Assembly (NCBI RefSeq): GCF_011772445.1
Contig: NZ_WVZN01000009.1
Coordinates: 62,001-126,000 of the forward strand
Reading direction: 5' to 3'
Length of the DNA stretch: 64,000 nt
Origin: Hydrogenophaga sp.
GTDB lineage: Bacteria; Pseudomonadota; Gammaproteobacteria; Burkholderiales; Burkholderiaceae_C
Both the position numbers and the translations under genes were made by a program. The notes beneath the pieces are model-generated. The model saw nothing but the letters and a program-made list of their open reading frames with translations. It made no database searches and was not told the origin of the DNA. Shown in pieces: positions 51,964-60,774 of the stretch. The first letter of the stretch is position 1, and each line of letters begins with the position of its first letter.

Positions 51964-53328
51964 TCAGTCGGCCAGCGCGGCGAGCAGTTCGTCGAACACG
52001 CTCAGCAGCCGTTCCACGTCCGCCGGCGTGGTGGCGGGGCTGGCGAGCATCATGTTGTGGAAGGGCGTGAGCAGAACGCCTCGGTTGAGCATGAAGAGGT
52101 GGGTCAGCGATTCGAGTTCGCCTTGGGCGAGTTCGCGCACGTCCTGCGCGTGGCGCGGTGTGCGTGGCATGTAGTGCAGTTCCAGCCGCGCGCCCAGCCG
52201 CGTCACGGTCCAGGGGCGGCCGGCGGCGCGCAGGCGCTTCACCAGGCCGTCCTGCAGCAAGGCGGCGATGGCCAGCATGTGCGCGTAGTTCGCCTCGGTG
52301 TGCAGGTGGGTGAGCGACGCTTCCAGTGTGGCGAGGGCCAGGGCGTTGCCCGAGAGGGTGGTGCCAATGCCGCTGTGGCCCTCGGGCGCGGCCTCCTTGG
52401 CACGCACCATGCGCTGAGCGAGCGTGCTCGTCACGCCGTACACCGCGCAGGGCAGGCCGCCAGCCACGGCCTTGCCGACCACGAGGGCGTCGGGCTCGAG
52501 GCCGTGGGCGCGGGCGTAGCCGCCCAGGGCGGTGGAGATGGTGTGGGTCTCGTCCATCACGAACAACGCGCCGTGCCGGCGGCAGAGTTCGCGCGCCACC
52601 GGCCAATAGCCCGTGTTGGGCGGGATCAGGCCGCAGTTGGTGAGCGCGGGTTCGGCCAGCAGGCAGGCCACGTCGTGGCGCGAGAGCGCGGCTTCGAGCG
52701 CCGCCAGGTCGTTGAACGGCACGACGCGCGTGTGGGCGTGGTGGTTGTGCACCTGGCCCAGCAGGGAAGGGCGGCGCACGGTGGTGCCCGAGGCCGCGTC
52801 CAGGTCCACGAGGGTGTCGTCCACCGCGCCGTGGTAGCAGCCATCGAACACCAGCACCTGGGGCCGGCCGGTGGTGGCGCGCGCCCAGCGCAGCAGGAAG
52901 CGGTTGGCGTCGCTGGCCGACAGGGCCAGCTGCCAGACGGGCAGGCCGAACACGCGCTGCAGGGCCTCGCCCACGGCCAGGGCGTGCGTGGACGGCAGCA
53001 TGCAGGTCAGGCCGCGTTCGGCCTGCTGGGCAATGGCTTGCGCCAGCGGCTCGGGGCTGTGGCCGAACATGGCGCCGGTGTCGCCCAAGCAGAAGTCGCT
53101 GTAGCGCAGGCCGTCGGCGCAGAACAGCGTGGCGCCCTGCGCGCGTTCGACCGCCAGCGTGGCGGGGCCTGGCCAGTCGCGCATCCAGTGCAGGGGCACG
53201 CCGAACAGGAAGTGGGCGCGCGCGGCCTCGGCCTGGGCCATGGAACGCGGGTGGGTGGCGACGAAGCGTTCCGACTCCTGGCGCCGCAGGGCCACGAGCC
53301 GTTCGGAGGAGATGACCGGGGCGTTCAT
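51964..53328 (-). CDS. Class III PLP-dependent aminotransferase, glutamate-1-semialdehyde mutase-like
   Basis: 454 residues. Fold-type I class III features: VFDGCYHGAVDDTL (161-174), PLP-binding Asp259 in ALFVMDETHT, and Schiff-base Lys286 in DALVVGKAVAGGLPCAVYG. The overall sequence resembles HemL-like aminotransferases but keeps a longer N-terminus, and true HemL is normally highly conserved, so it more likely transaminates another substrate. It is convergent with the hemerythrin gene (3-bp gap) and divergent from an MFS gene, which could handle a related compound. Confidence 0.85.
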   Translation of the reverse strand: MNAPVISSERLVALRRQESERFVATHPRSMAQAEAARAHFLFGVPLHWMRDWPGPATLAVERAQGATLFCADGLRYSDFCLGDTGAMFGHSPEPLAQAIAQQAERGLTCMLPSTHALAVGEALQRVFGLPVWQLALSASDANRFLLRWARATTGRPQVLVFDGCYHGAVDDTLVDLDAASGTTVRRPSLLGQVHNHHAHTRVVPFNDLAALEAALSRHDVACLLAEPALTNCGLIPPNTGYWPVARELCRRHGALFVMDETHTISTALGGYARAHGLEPDALVVGKAVAGGLPCAVYGVTSTLAQRMVRAKEAAPEGHSGIGTTLSGNALALATLEASLTHLHTEANYAHMLAIAALLQDGLVKRLRAAGRPWTVTRLGARLELHYMPRTPRHAQDVRELAQGELESLTHLFMLNRGVLLTPFHNMMLASPATTPADVERLLSVFDELLAALAD

Positions 53329-53426
53329 GCGGCCACTCTACGGCCTGCGGCGCGATCGGCACAGGGCCAGTGCGTGGCGGGGTCGAAGGACCGGCGCGAC
53401 AGCGCGTGCCAGGGCCGGCATCCACA

Positions 53427-54632
53427 ATGCCGGCCATGCACCCGCCGACACCGCTGCCGCTGATGCGCCTGGCCCTGGCCCTTTCGCTTGGCGCCGCCGT
53501 GTCGCTGGGCGTGACGCGCTTTTCCTACGGCCTGTTGTTGCCGCCCATGCGCGACGACCTGGGCTGGAGCTACACCCTGGCGGGCAGCATGAACACGGTC
53601 AACGCGGTGGGCTACCTGCTGGGCGCGCTGTTGACGCCGCTGCTCATGCGCCGCCTGGGGCCGTCGGCGCTGTTTCTGTGGGGCGGCTGGCTGGCCACGC
53701 TGCTGATGGGTGTGGCGGGCTTTCTGGTGGAGCCGGGGGCGCTGCTCGCGCAACGCCTGCTGGCGGGGGTGCTGAGCGCGTTCCAGTTCATCGCGGGCGG
53801 GCTGCTCGCGGCTCGCCTGGCCGCGCGCGACACGGCGCGTGGCAGCCTGCTGCTGGGCCTGTACTACGGCGGTGCAGGCCTGGGCATCGTGGCTTCGGCG
53901 CTGGCGGTGCCGCTGCTGTTGCACGCCGCCGCCGCCCAGGCGCATGCCTGGGCCTGGGCCTGGTGGGGGCTGGCGCTGCTGTGCGCGCTGGCTTCGGCCT
54001 TCATGGCCTGGCCGGTGCGGGTGCTGGACGGATCGGCGCCGCCCGTGAGCGAGGTGCCTGGCGCAGCGATCGGCCAAACGTCTGCAAGCCTGCGCGACAT
54101 GGCTTGGTTGCTGATGGGCTATGGCCTGTTCGGCGCGGGCTACATCGGCTACATGACCTTCTCGGTGGCGCTGCTGCGCGAGCAGGGCCTGTCGGCGCCG
54201 GGCATCACCACCTACTTCACTTTGCTGGGCGTGGCGGTGGTGGTGGCGCCGCGCGTGTGGGCCAGCCTGCTGGATCGCGAACGCGGCGGTGGGGCTTTCG
54301 CGCGCTTGAACGCCTTGTTGGCGGTGGCCGCCTTGCTGCCGGTGCTGGCCAGCGGGTGGGTGGTGGCGCTGGTGTCGGGCCTGCTGTTCGGCGTTTGTTT
54401 TCTTTCGGTGGTGGCCTCGACCACGGCCTTCGTGCGCCACAACCTGCCGCCGGCGGCGTGGGCGCGTGGCATCAGCCGCTTCACCATCTGTTTCGCGGTG
54501 GGGCACATCGTGGGCCCGGTGCTCACGGGCCTGATCAGCGACGGCCCGGGCGGCCTGGCGCGTGGCCTGGTGTTCTCTGCCGTGGCGCTGGCCGTGGGGG
54601 CCTTGTTCGCGTGGCGTCAACGCCCGCTGTGA
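53427..54632 (+). CDS. MFS transporter, YbfB/YjiJ type
   Basis: About 401 residues, 12 membrane helices. LALSLGAAVSLGVTRFSYGLLLPPMRDDLGWSYTLAGSMNTVNAVGYLLGALLTP is typical of the YbfB/YjiJ branch of the major facilitator superfamily, including the GxxRF motif in helix 1. A second repeat begins at DMAWLLMGYGLFGAGYIGYMTF. Starts at 53427 and 53436 (three codons apart) cannot be told apart. Substrate unknown. Confidence 0.88.
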   Translation: MPAMHPPTPLPLMRLALALSLGAAVSLGVTRFSYGLLLPPMRDDLGWSYTLAGSMNTVNAVGYLLGALLTPLLMRRLGPSALFLWGGWLATLLMGVAGFLVEPGALLAQRLLAGVLSAFQFIAGGLLAARLAARDTARGSLLLGLYYGGAGLGIVASALAVPLLLHAAAAQAHAWAWAWWGLALLCALASAFMAWPVRVLDGSAPPVSEVPGAAIGQTSASLRDMAWLLMGYGLFGAGYIGYMTFSVALLREQGLSAPGITTYFTLLGVAVVVAPRVWASLLDRERGGGAFARLNALLAVAALLPVLASGWVVALVSGLLFGVCFLSVVASTTAFVRHNLPPAAWARGISRFTICFAVGHIVGPVLTGLISDGPGGLARGLVFSAVALAVGALFAWRQRPL

Positions 54633-54702
54633 GGGCGTGGCGGCGCCGCGAACGGCAGGGCCCCTGCCTCCTTTGGCGGGACTCCCTGGGCACAATTTCG
54701 GC

Positions 54703-56004
54703 ATGCGCCGATTCACCCGACTCGCCCTGTGGTTCCTCTTGCCCCTGCTCGTGCTGGCGGGCCTGCTGCTGGCCTTGCAGCGCTGGGTGACGGGCGAGGG
54801 TTTTCGCGATCGCCTGGCCGCCGAGGCGAGCGAGCTGCTAGGGGCGCCGGTGCGCGCACAGGCCATCGGCCTGGCGCTGTGGCCGGTGCCGGGCGTCGCG
54901 GTGGACGGCCTGAGCGTGCAGGCGCGCACGCCGCTGTCGTTGCAGCGGGTGGAACTTCGGCCGCGCTGGTCGGCCTTGCTGGCCGGGCAACTGCGCGTGC
55001 AGACCCTGGTGGTGCGCCAGGCGGTGCTGCCCGAGGCCACCATCGCGCTCCTGGGCGCGCGTATCGGAGCGGCGAACGCCAAGCCAGCACCGGCGGACGG
55101 CGATGAAGCGATCGATTTCTCGCTGCTGCCGCGCGAGCTGGTGCTCGACGAGGTGAGCTGGCTGGCGGCCGATGGCGCGCGGACCACCGTGAACGCCGAT
55201 CTGCGCTTCGCCGAGGACGGGTGGCCGGCCAAGGCGGATCTGGCCATCGTGGGCGGGGCGCTGCGCGGCACCACGGCCACGTTGCGGCGCGAGGGCGAGG
55301 CCACGGCCTGGGCGCTGGACGCTCGCGTCGGTGGTGGCCGGGTGCGCGGACCTGTCGAGGTGAAACTGCCCGGGCCTGGCGCGGCGGAGCGGCGCGTGGT
55401 GCTCGAAGGCTCGCTGCGCACCGACAACGTGGAGGTGTCGGCCCTGACGGCGCCGAGCAAGCCGCTCACGGGGCGGCTGCAGGCCGAGACCACGCTGGGT
55501 GCGCGCTTTCCCGAGCGCGTGAGCGCGGACGCACTGGTCACGGCCCTGCGCAGCGACACGCGCTTCACGGTGACCGGCGCCACATTGCACGGCCTGGACC
55601 TGGTGCGGGCCGTGAGCACGGTGGGCCTGTCCAGCGGCGGCCTCACGCAGCTCGACACGCTGGCGGGTCAGGTGTCGACGCGGGGCAAGGCCATCCAGCT
55701 GTCGAACCTGGTGGCGAGTTCGGGCCTGCTGGCGGCCACGGGCGACGTGGCGATTTCCCCGAGCCGCGCGCTGTCGGGCCGGGTGCGCGTGGACGTGACG
55801 CGCGGCGCCACGGCCGGTGTGGTGGGCGTGCCGCTGGCCGTGGGCGGCACCCTGGACGACCCGCAGGTGACGCTGACGCGTGCGGCGCTGCTGGGCGCGG
55901 CCATCGGCACGGCGGTGATGCCGGGGGTGGGCACGGGGGCGGGGGCCAACCTCGGGGACCGCCTGGGTGAGGGCATCAAGGACCTGTTCGGCGGAAAGCG
56001 GTAG
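54703..56004 (+). CDS. AsmA family envelope protein
   Basis: 433 residues. One N-terminal membrane anchor (LALWFLLPLLVLAGLLLAL) followed by RWVTGEGFRDRLAAEASELLGAPVRAQAIGLALWPVPGVAVDGLSV, the characteristic AsmA-like N-terminal beta domain (chorein-related). The rest is beta-rich periplasmic sequence, ending VGGTLDDPQVTLTRAALLGAAIGTAVMPGVGTGAGANLGDRLGEGIKDLFGG, the conserved AsmA C-terminus. Members are thought to help phospholipid transport to or homeostasis of the outer membrane. The start at 54703 is the only one giving the anchor at the N-terminus. Confidence 0.85.
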   Translation: MRRFTRLALWFLLPLLVLAGLLLALQRWVTGEGFRDRLAAEASELLGAPVRAQAIGLALWPVPGVAVDGLSVQARTPLSLQRVELRPRWSALLAGQLRVQTLVVRQAVLPEATIALLGARIGAANAKPAPADGDEAIDFSLLPRELVLDEVSWLAADGARTTVNADLRFAEDGWPAKADLAIVGGALRGTTATLRREGEATAWALDARVGGGRVRGPVEVKLPGPGAAERRVVLEGSLRTDNVEVSALTAPSKPLTGRLQAETTLGARFPERVSADALVTALRSDTRFTVTGATLHGLDLVRAVSTVGLSSGGLTQLDTLAGQVSTRGKAIQLSNLVASSGLLAATGDVAISPSRALSGRVRVDVTRGATAGVVGVPLAVGGTLDDPQVTLTRAALLGAAIGTAVMPGVGTGAGANLGDRLGEGIKDLFGGKR

Positions 56005-56028
56005 GCACCGCGCCGGCCGGGCTGTGGG

Positions 56029-57351
56029 TCAGTGTCCCGCTTCGGGGTCCAGCTCGTACTTGGCCACTTCCACGCCCAGCAGTTCGTCGAGTTCGTGCAG
56101 AAAGCGCTGGCCTTGACGAGCGGATGCGGCGGCGTCCGGACCGGGCACGATGGCGTGGCCCAGCACCGAGACATTGCCTTCGAAGCGCCTCAGCGCTTGG
56201 CCGGGTGCGAGGTTCAAGGTGCAGAAGCCGATGCCGTGGCGTTGCAGCAGCGCATCCAGCCGGGCCTGAGTGAAAGCGCCGGACACGGTGCCCGCCTCGC
56301 GCGCGCCGATGAGTACGACGGTGGCTGCGCCCTGGATGGCGGCCGGGTCGGGCGTGATGTCTTCGCCCAGGTGCAGGCGCACCAGCCAGCGGAACGCGTC
56401 CTGGCCTGAGACCGATTCGTAGGCCTGTGGCCCCACGCCACCCATCATGCGGCCGTTGATCTCGACCAGGCAGGGTCCATCCTCTTCCAGGATCACCTCC
56501 ACGTGGTACAGGCCGAAGCGCAGATCGACCGCTTGGAACACCTCGCGCACATACGCCTCCAGGGCCACCCGGCGTTCGGCGCTCAGCCCCGAGGGCATGC
56601 AGTAACCGATTTCCAGCAGCTCGTTGTGGCGCGAACGGTAGCGCGTGGTGGTGGCGTAGATGCGCACGTCGCCGTTGACCACGACGACCTCGACGGAATG
56701 CAGCGAGCCGCTGACGTAGGCTTCGAGGATGTATTCGCGGTTGACGATGTGGTTGATCATGGGGTCGCTCTGGCGTCGCGCGTCTTGCAGCGTGGCGACG
56801 AAGCGCTGGAAATCGCTCTCGGTGCGGCACACAGCCGAGAACTGCTTGCCGAAGCCGCGCGTGGGCTTGACGACCAGGGGGGCGCGCAGGCGCGGCGCCT
56901 GCCCGGCCAGCAACTGGTCCTCGCTTATCACCTCGAAGCCGGGTGAGCGCAGGCCCGCGCGTCGCAGCGCAGCGCGGCAGCGGTCCTTGAAGACGGCGTT
57001 CTCCAGGGCGTTGGCGCCCGGCGTGAGGACCCCGATGGCCTCGGCCGCCCGTGCCACGGGCAGGATGGCGGCCTCGGAGGTGGTGATCACGGCGTCGAGC
57101 CTGCCGTGGCGCTCGCCGAGTTCGCGCAGCGCGTCGACGAGCCCGTCGCCACCCAGGGAGGGAATGCGCAGGTGCTCGTGCAGGTGGATCAAGTGCGGTC
57201 GCAGACGCGCCGCGTCGGCACTGGAGATGGCGAGGAAGGAGCTGTCGCGTGGTTCGATGAAGCTGACGCGACACCCCAATTCGCGTGCCGAGCGGAAGGC
57301 GTTCAGTCCGGCGATGGTCGAGTCAACGAAGGCGATGTGGGGAAGGTTCAT
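56029..57351 (-). CDS. ATP-grasp domain carboxylate-amine ligase
   Basis: 440 residues. An N-terminal Rossmann-like pre-ATP-grasp domain (HIAFVDSTIAGLNAFRSARELGCRVSFIEPRDSSFLAIS) is followed by the ATP-grasp fold: LRAPLVVKPTRGFGKQFSAVC (lysine and glycine-rich loop), REYILEAYVSGSLHSVEVVVVNGDV and GLYHVEVILEEDGPCLVEINGRMMGG (Mg-binding Glu and Asn). Such enzymes join a carboxylate to an amine through an acyl phosphate, often between amino acids. It is last in the four-gene operon and overlaps the MFS gene by 4 bp. In this setting it would ligate the amino acid made by the upstream genes; product unknown. Confidence 0.87.
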   Translation of the reverse strand: MNLPHIAFVDSTIAGLNAFRSARELGCRVSFIEPRDSSFLAISSADAARLRPHLIHLHEHLRIPSLGGDGLVDALRELGERHGRLDAVITTSEAAILPVARAAEAIGVLTPGANALENAVFKDRCRAALRRAGLRSPGFEVISEDQLLAGQAPRLRAPLVVKPTRGFGKQFSAVCRTESDFQRFVATLQDARRQSDPMINHIVNREYILEAYVSGSLHSVEVVVVNGDVRIYATTTRYRSRHNELLEIGYCMPSGLSAERRVALEAYVREVFQAVDLRFGLYHVEVILEEDGPCLVEINGRMMGGVGPQAYESVSGQDAFRWLVRLHLGEDITPDPAAIQGAATVVLIGAREAGTVSGAFTQARLDALLQRHGIGFCTLNLAPGQALRRFEGNVSVLGHAIVPGPDAAASARQGQRFLHELDELLGVEVAKYELDPEAGH

Positions 57352-58553
57352 GGTTCGGGCAGCGTGGGATGGGCGGAGGCAGGCGTGACGACGCGGCGTG
57401 CCAGCCACCGCAACAGCGCCTGGCCGGCGAAGTAGCCCAGCGCCAGGCACAGGGCCGTGCCGCTGAGGCCGATGGGCCCGATGAGCAGGGCACCGACGCC
57501 TCCGGTGAGCATCAGGCCTGCATAGACGAGCGCGTACTGCAGCGTGGCCACGAGCGGCATGTTGGCCGGAGGCGTGGCGAGCACGATGTCGCTCTGCAAG
57601 CGGAAGAAGGCGAGTTCGAAGCAGAAGAAGTAGACGAAGTAGCTGGTGAAGCTGGCGGCGACGCCGGGCAGCTCGCAGGCCGCGAGCATGGCGATGGCAC
57701 AGACGGGGGTGACCACCGCCAGGCCCGGTGCGCGCTGACGGCGGCTGAGCGCGCTGTAGGCCAGTGCCCCCAACACCGCCGCGAGGCTGGCGGTGATCTG
57801 GAGCACGCCGACATGGAAGGTTCCGGGCAATCCCAGGTGGTGGGCGGGCAAGGCCACGCGGGAGAGGTTGTAGAAGCCTTGGAAGCAGGCGCCGAGCAGC
57901 ACGAAGCCCAGCAGGCTGTCGCGCAGCGCGGGGGTGTGCCGCAGCAGCGCCACGGCGTGCGTGAGGCTGGCGGTGGAGCGCTCGCCGGTGGCATCGGGCG
58001 CCGGGTGCGGCAGCCACAGCGCGCAGGCGGCCGCCAGGCCCATGAGCGAGGTGGTGGCGAGGGCGGCGCCCGAGAGGGTGAGCCGGCCCGGAAAGAAGGC
58101 GAGGAGGGCACCGGCCAGGGCGCCCGCAATGAACTGCGCGGTGAGGGTGAGTGGCACGGTGTGGCGCACGTCCTGCGCGCTGAAGTAGCGCTTGATGGCC
58201 ACGATGCGGGCCACGCGCTGCAGGGCATCGAGCGTGCCCACCACGGCCGCGCCGATCAGCACGCTCCAGGTGCTCAGGGTGGTGGCCAGGAACAACACGG
58301 CGCAGCCGCACGCGCCTGCCGCGTTGGCTGCGAACAGCAGAGGGCGCGGCCCTACGCGCGCGGCCACTTGGTTGAGCTGAAAGGCCAGCAGCACGGGCAT
58401 CACCAGGGGCGCGACGAGCACGAACTCGGAGACCAGCAGATTGTCGAGCGTGTGGTAGGCGTGCTGGGCGAGGTAGAGGTAGACGAACATGCTCGCCGAA
58501 ATGGCGGACAGGTTGATGGTCCACAGCAGAGCCGTCAGGCGCCGGGTGCTCAC
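57348..58553 (-). CDS. MFS transporter of the ATP-grasp cluster
   Basis: 401 residues, about 12 helices: LLWTINLSAISASMFVYLYLAQHAYHTLDNLLVSEFVLVAPLVMPVLLAFQLNQVAARVGPRPLLFAAN at the start and two-fold repeat architecture with the loop motif between helices 2 and 3. Its 4-bp overlap with the ligase gene suggests it exports that enzyme's product. It is not close to any specific MFS subfamily recognised here. Confidence 0.85.
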   Translation of the reverse strand: MSTRRLTALLWTINLSAISASMFVYLYLAQHAYHTLDNLLVSEFVLVAPLVMPVLLAFQLNQVAARVGPRPLLFAANAAGACGCAVLFLATTLSTWSVLIGAAVVGTLDALQRVARIVAIKRYFSAQDVRHTVPLTLTAQFIAGALAGALLAFFPGRLTLSGAALATTSLMGLAAACALWLPHPAPDATGERSTASLTHAVALLRHTPALRDSLLGFVLLGACFQGFYNLSRVALPAHHLGLPGTFHVGVLQITASLAAVLGALAYSALSRRQRAPGLAVVTPVCAIAMLAACELPGVAASFTSYFVYFFCFELAFFRLQSDIVLATPPANMPLVATLQYALVYAGLMLTGGVGALLIGPIGLSGTALCLALGYFAGQALLRWLARRVVTPASAHPTLPEP

Positions 58554-58566
58554 CGGAAGGCGCTCC

Positions 58567-59268
58567 TCATGCGGGCACGGGCTCGTGGTTCAGCGCGCCC
58601 AGCCGGCGCTCGAATTCCTCGCCGTAGCGGCGCCGTTCCCAGGCATTGAACGAGACGATCATGATGTCGCGATGCCCCGGCCCCGGGCCAGCGGGCAGGA
58701 TGTCGGTGGCGTGGTGCCACATCCTGTCGTCGGCCATGACGATGGCTTCCTGCGGCTGCAGCACGTCTTCGAAGAAGCAGGGGCCGCCGCCCGTGGGCAT
58801 GAGCTGGCTCACGCCGCCGGTGATGTTGTGGCGCGAGAAGATGGCGTTCATGACGAAGTCGTGGCCGTCGCGGTGTGGGCCTTCGGGCACGGCGATGCCC
58901 TTGATGTCGGTAGAGGTGATCACCCGCACCTGGTGCACGTTGATCTGGTAGAGCCGGTCCTGTTCGAGCCAGGCGGCGCGGGCGCCCGCCGCCACCTGGG
59001 GCGTGGGGTCGAAGCGGATCGGCTCGAACTCGCGGCGCACGCCGCCCACCACGCCGTTGTACTGGCGGGACTGGATGAAGGGCCGGTGCGGCAGCCGTTC
59101 CGTGCGCCAGTCGTCTCCTTCGTACCAGAGACGGAACTGTGAGAAGCGACGGTAGCGCTGCGAGCCGCCGGTATAGGGGTCGAGGGGGAGCGTGTCGAAC
59201 TCGCGCATGGCGTCGTCGGACAGCGGTGGAACGGTGAAGCGGGCGTAGGGGCGGATGGGGTCGGACAT
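58567..59268 (-). CDS. 2-oxoglutarate/Fe(II) dioxygenase, amino acid hydroxylase family (2OG-Fe_Oxy_2)
   Basis: 233 residues. The facial triad is visible: His132 and Asp134 in EGPHRDGHDFVM and His185 or His186 in DDRMWHHATDI; Arg200 in GHRDIMIVSFNAW is placed to bind 2-oxoglutarate. The sequence resembles the PF10014 family, whose known members hydroxylate free amino acids such as isoleucine. It lies between the aminotransferase (48 bp upstream) and the MFS gene (13 bp downstream). It probably hydroxylates the diamino acid or its conjugate; that is inference. Confidence 0.83.
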   Translation of the reverse strand: MSDPIRPYARFTVPPLSDDAMREFDTLPLDPYTGGSQRYRRFSQFRLWYEGDDWRTERLPHRPFIQSRQYNGVVGGVRREFEPIRFDPTPQVAAGARAAWLEQDRLYQINVHQVRVITSTDIKGIAVPEGPHRDGHDFVMNAIFSRHNITGGVSQLMPTGGGPCFFEDVLQPQEAIVMADDRMWHHATDILPAGPGPGHRDIMIVSFNAWERRRYGEEFERRLGALNHEPVPA

Positions 59269-59316
59269 GGGACTGGTTTCGGAGTGGGTACGTGCGGGGG
59301 GTGTGATGAAGGGAGA

Positions 59317-60666
59317 TCAGGCGGCGGCAGGTTCGCGTTCGGCTGCACAGGCCCGCAGGGCCTCCCCGATGCGTTGCATGGCCTTGTCGATGTCGTCGTC
59401 GCTGATCGTGAGCGCCGGCAGCAGGCGCATCACGGCACCGTGGCGCCCGCCGGTTTCCACGATGACGCCCTGGTGGAAGCAGGCGCGCTTGAGGCGGCGG
59501 GCCAGGGCGCCGTCGGGCGCGCCGTCGCGAGGGCTCACGATCTCCAGGCCCAGCATGAGGCCGCGGCCGCGGATGTCGCCGAGGCAGGGGAAGGTGCCGG
59601 CGAGTTCACGCAGGCCCTGGCGCAGCCGCTCGCCGCTGGCGGCGGCGCGCGCAGGCAGGTCGTGGTCGCGCAGGAAGCGCATCGTGGCCGCGCCAGCGGC
59701 CAGCGCGATCTGGTTGCCGCGGAAGGTGCCCGCGTGCGCACCGGGCAGCCAGGCGTCGTGGCGCTGGTGGTAGGCAAGCACCGCGAGCGGAAAGCCACCA
59801 CCCAGGGCCTTGGACAGCACGATCGCGTCGGGCACGATGCCCGCGATCTCGTGCGCGAACATCTGACCACTGCGGCCGAAGCCGGTCTGCACCTCGTCAA
59901 TGACAAGAGGGACGCCATGGCGCGCGGTGATATCGCGCAGCCCGCGCAACCAGCGGGCCGAGGCGGGGATGCAGCCGCCTTCGCCCTGGATGGCCTCGAC
60001 CATGACCAGGGCGGGCGGGGTGATGCCGCTTTCGGGGTCGCCGAGCGCGCGGTCGAGGTAGCGCAGGCTCAGGGTCTCGCCTTCTTCACCGCCGACGCCG
60101 AAGGGGCAATGCCGCGCGTGGGGGAAGGGGAACGGAAAGAAGTGCACGCCGGCGCCCGAGTGCGGCACGGGCGTCTTGGGGCCCAGGTTGCCCATGAGCG
60201 CCATGGCACCGGCCGTCATGCCGTGGTACGCGCCGTGGAAGGCGATGACCGCGTGGCGCCCGGTGGCCGTCTTGAAGAGCTTGAGCGCGGCCTCGACGGC
60301 GTCGGCGCCGCAAGGGCCGCAGAACTGCAGGCGGCAGTCGCGCGCGAAGGCGGGGGGCAGGGTGCTCAGGAGCTGCTCGATGAAGTCCAGCTTGCTGGGT
60401 GTGGCGAGGTCGAGCCCCTGCTGAAGGTGGCCGGCGCCGAGGAATTCACCCACCGCAGCCATGACGGTGGGGTGGTTGTGGCCCAGCGGCAGGGCGCCCG
60501 CGCAGGCCAGCAGATCGATGTAGTCGCGGCCATCGCTGTCCCAGATGGTGGAGAGCGAACCCCGCGTGAACAGGCGGTCGAACGTGCGCGCGTAGGTGCG
60601 GGCGTTGGACTCGCGCTCGGCGACGAGCTTCAAACCCTTGCTGCAGGCGGTGGCGGATGGGGTCAT
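59317..60666 (-). CDS. Diaminobutyrate--2-oxoglutarate-type aminotransferase
   Basis: 449 residues, class III PLP enzyme. SNARTYARTFDRLFTRGSLSTIWDSDGRDYIDLLACAGALPLGHNHP, FCGPCGADAVEAALKLFKTATGRHAVIAFHGAYHGMT, VEAIQGEGGCIPA, Asp257 in PLVIDEVQTGFGRSG and Schiff-base Lys286 in AIVLSKALGGGFPLAVL match EctB/Dat-type diaminobutyrate aminotransferases, which convert aspartate semialdehyde to 2,4-diaminobutyrate. There are no ectoine genes (ectA, ectC) nearby, so the diamino acid would feed the hydroxylase and ligase encoded downstream. The start at 60666 follows directly after the lux-box-bearing gap and is the first gene of the operon. Confidence 0.88.
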   Translation of the reverse strand: MTPSATACSKGLKLVAERESNARTYARTFDRLFTRGSLSTIWDSDGRDYIDLLACAGALPLGHNHPTVMAAVGEFLGAGHLQQGLDLATPSKLDFIEQLLSTLPPAFARDCRLQFCGPCGADAVEAALKLFKTATGRHAVIAFHGAYHGMTAGAMALMGNLGPKTPVPHSGAGVHFFPFPFPHARHCPFGVGGEEGETLSLRYLDRALGDPESGITPPALVMVEAIQGEGGCIPASARWLRGLRDITARHGVPLVIDEVQTGFGRSGQMFAHEIAGIVPDAIVLSKALGGGFPLAVLAYHQRHDAWLPGAHAGTFRGNQIALAAGAATMRFLRDHDLPARAAASGERLRQGLRELAGTFPCLGDIRGRGLMLGLEIVSPRDGAPDGALARRLKRACFHQGVIVETGGRHGAVMRLLPALTISDDDIDKAMQRIGEALRACAAEREPAAA

Positions 60667-60725
60667 GGCGGGCGGTGGTGGGAGGTGGCGGGGCCGCATT
60701 CGAGCACCCTGGCCGGGCACCGCCT

Positions 60726-60743
60726 ACTACCTGATCGGGCAGT
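60726..60743. promoter_or_regulatory. lux-box-like palindrome between luxR-type gene and biosynthetic operon
   Basis: ACTACCTGATCGGGCAGT is an 18-bp palindrome with 7 of 9 base pairs matched and a central GATC. It has the size and CTACC/GGNAG half-sites of known LuxR-family sites (for example CTACC-AGATCT-GGCAG types). Its centre is about 69 bp before the aminotransferase start, a normal activator position, and the LuxR-type gene lies immediately upstream. Confidence 0.65.
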
Positions 60744-60774
60744 GGCGCGGCCCGCGCAGGGCACTCGCCCGTGC

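Noticed and set aside
51964..53328. Assignment as hemL (glutamate-1-semialdehyde 2,1-aminomutase)
   Set aside because: The core motifs fit class III aminotransferases generally, but the sequence lacks the strong HemL conservation and heme-biosynthesis context.
59317..60666. Ectoine biosynthesis (ectB) interpretation
   Set aside because: No ectA or ectC gene is nearby; partners are a hydroxylase, exporter and ATP-grasp ligase.
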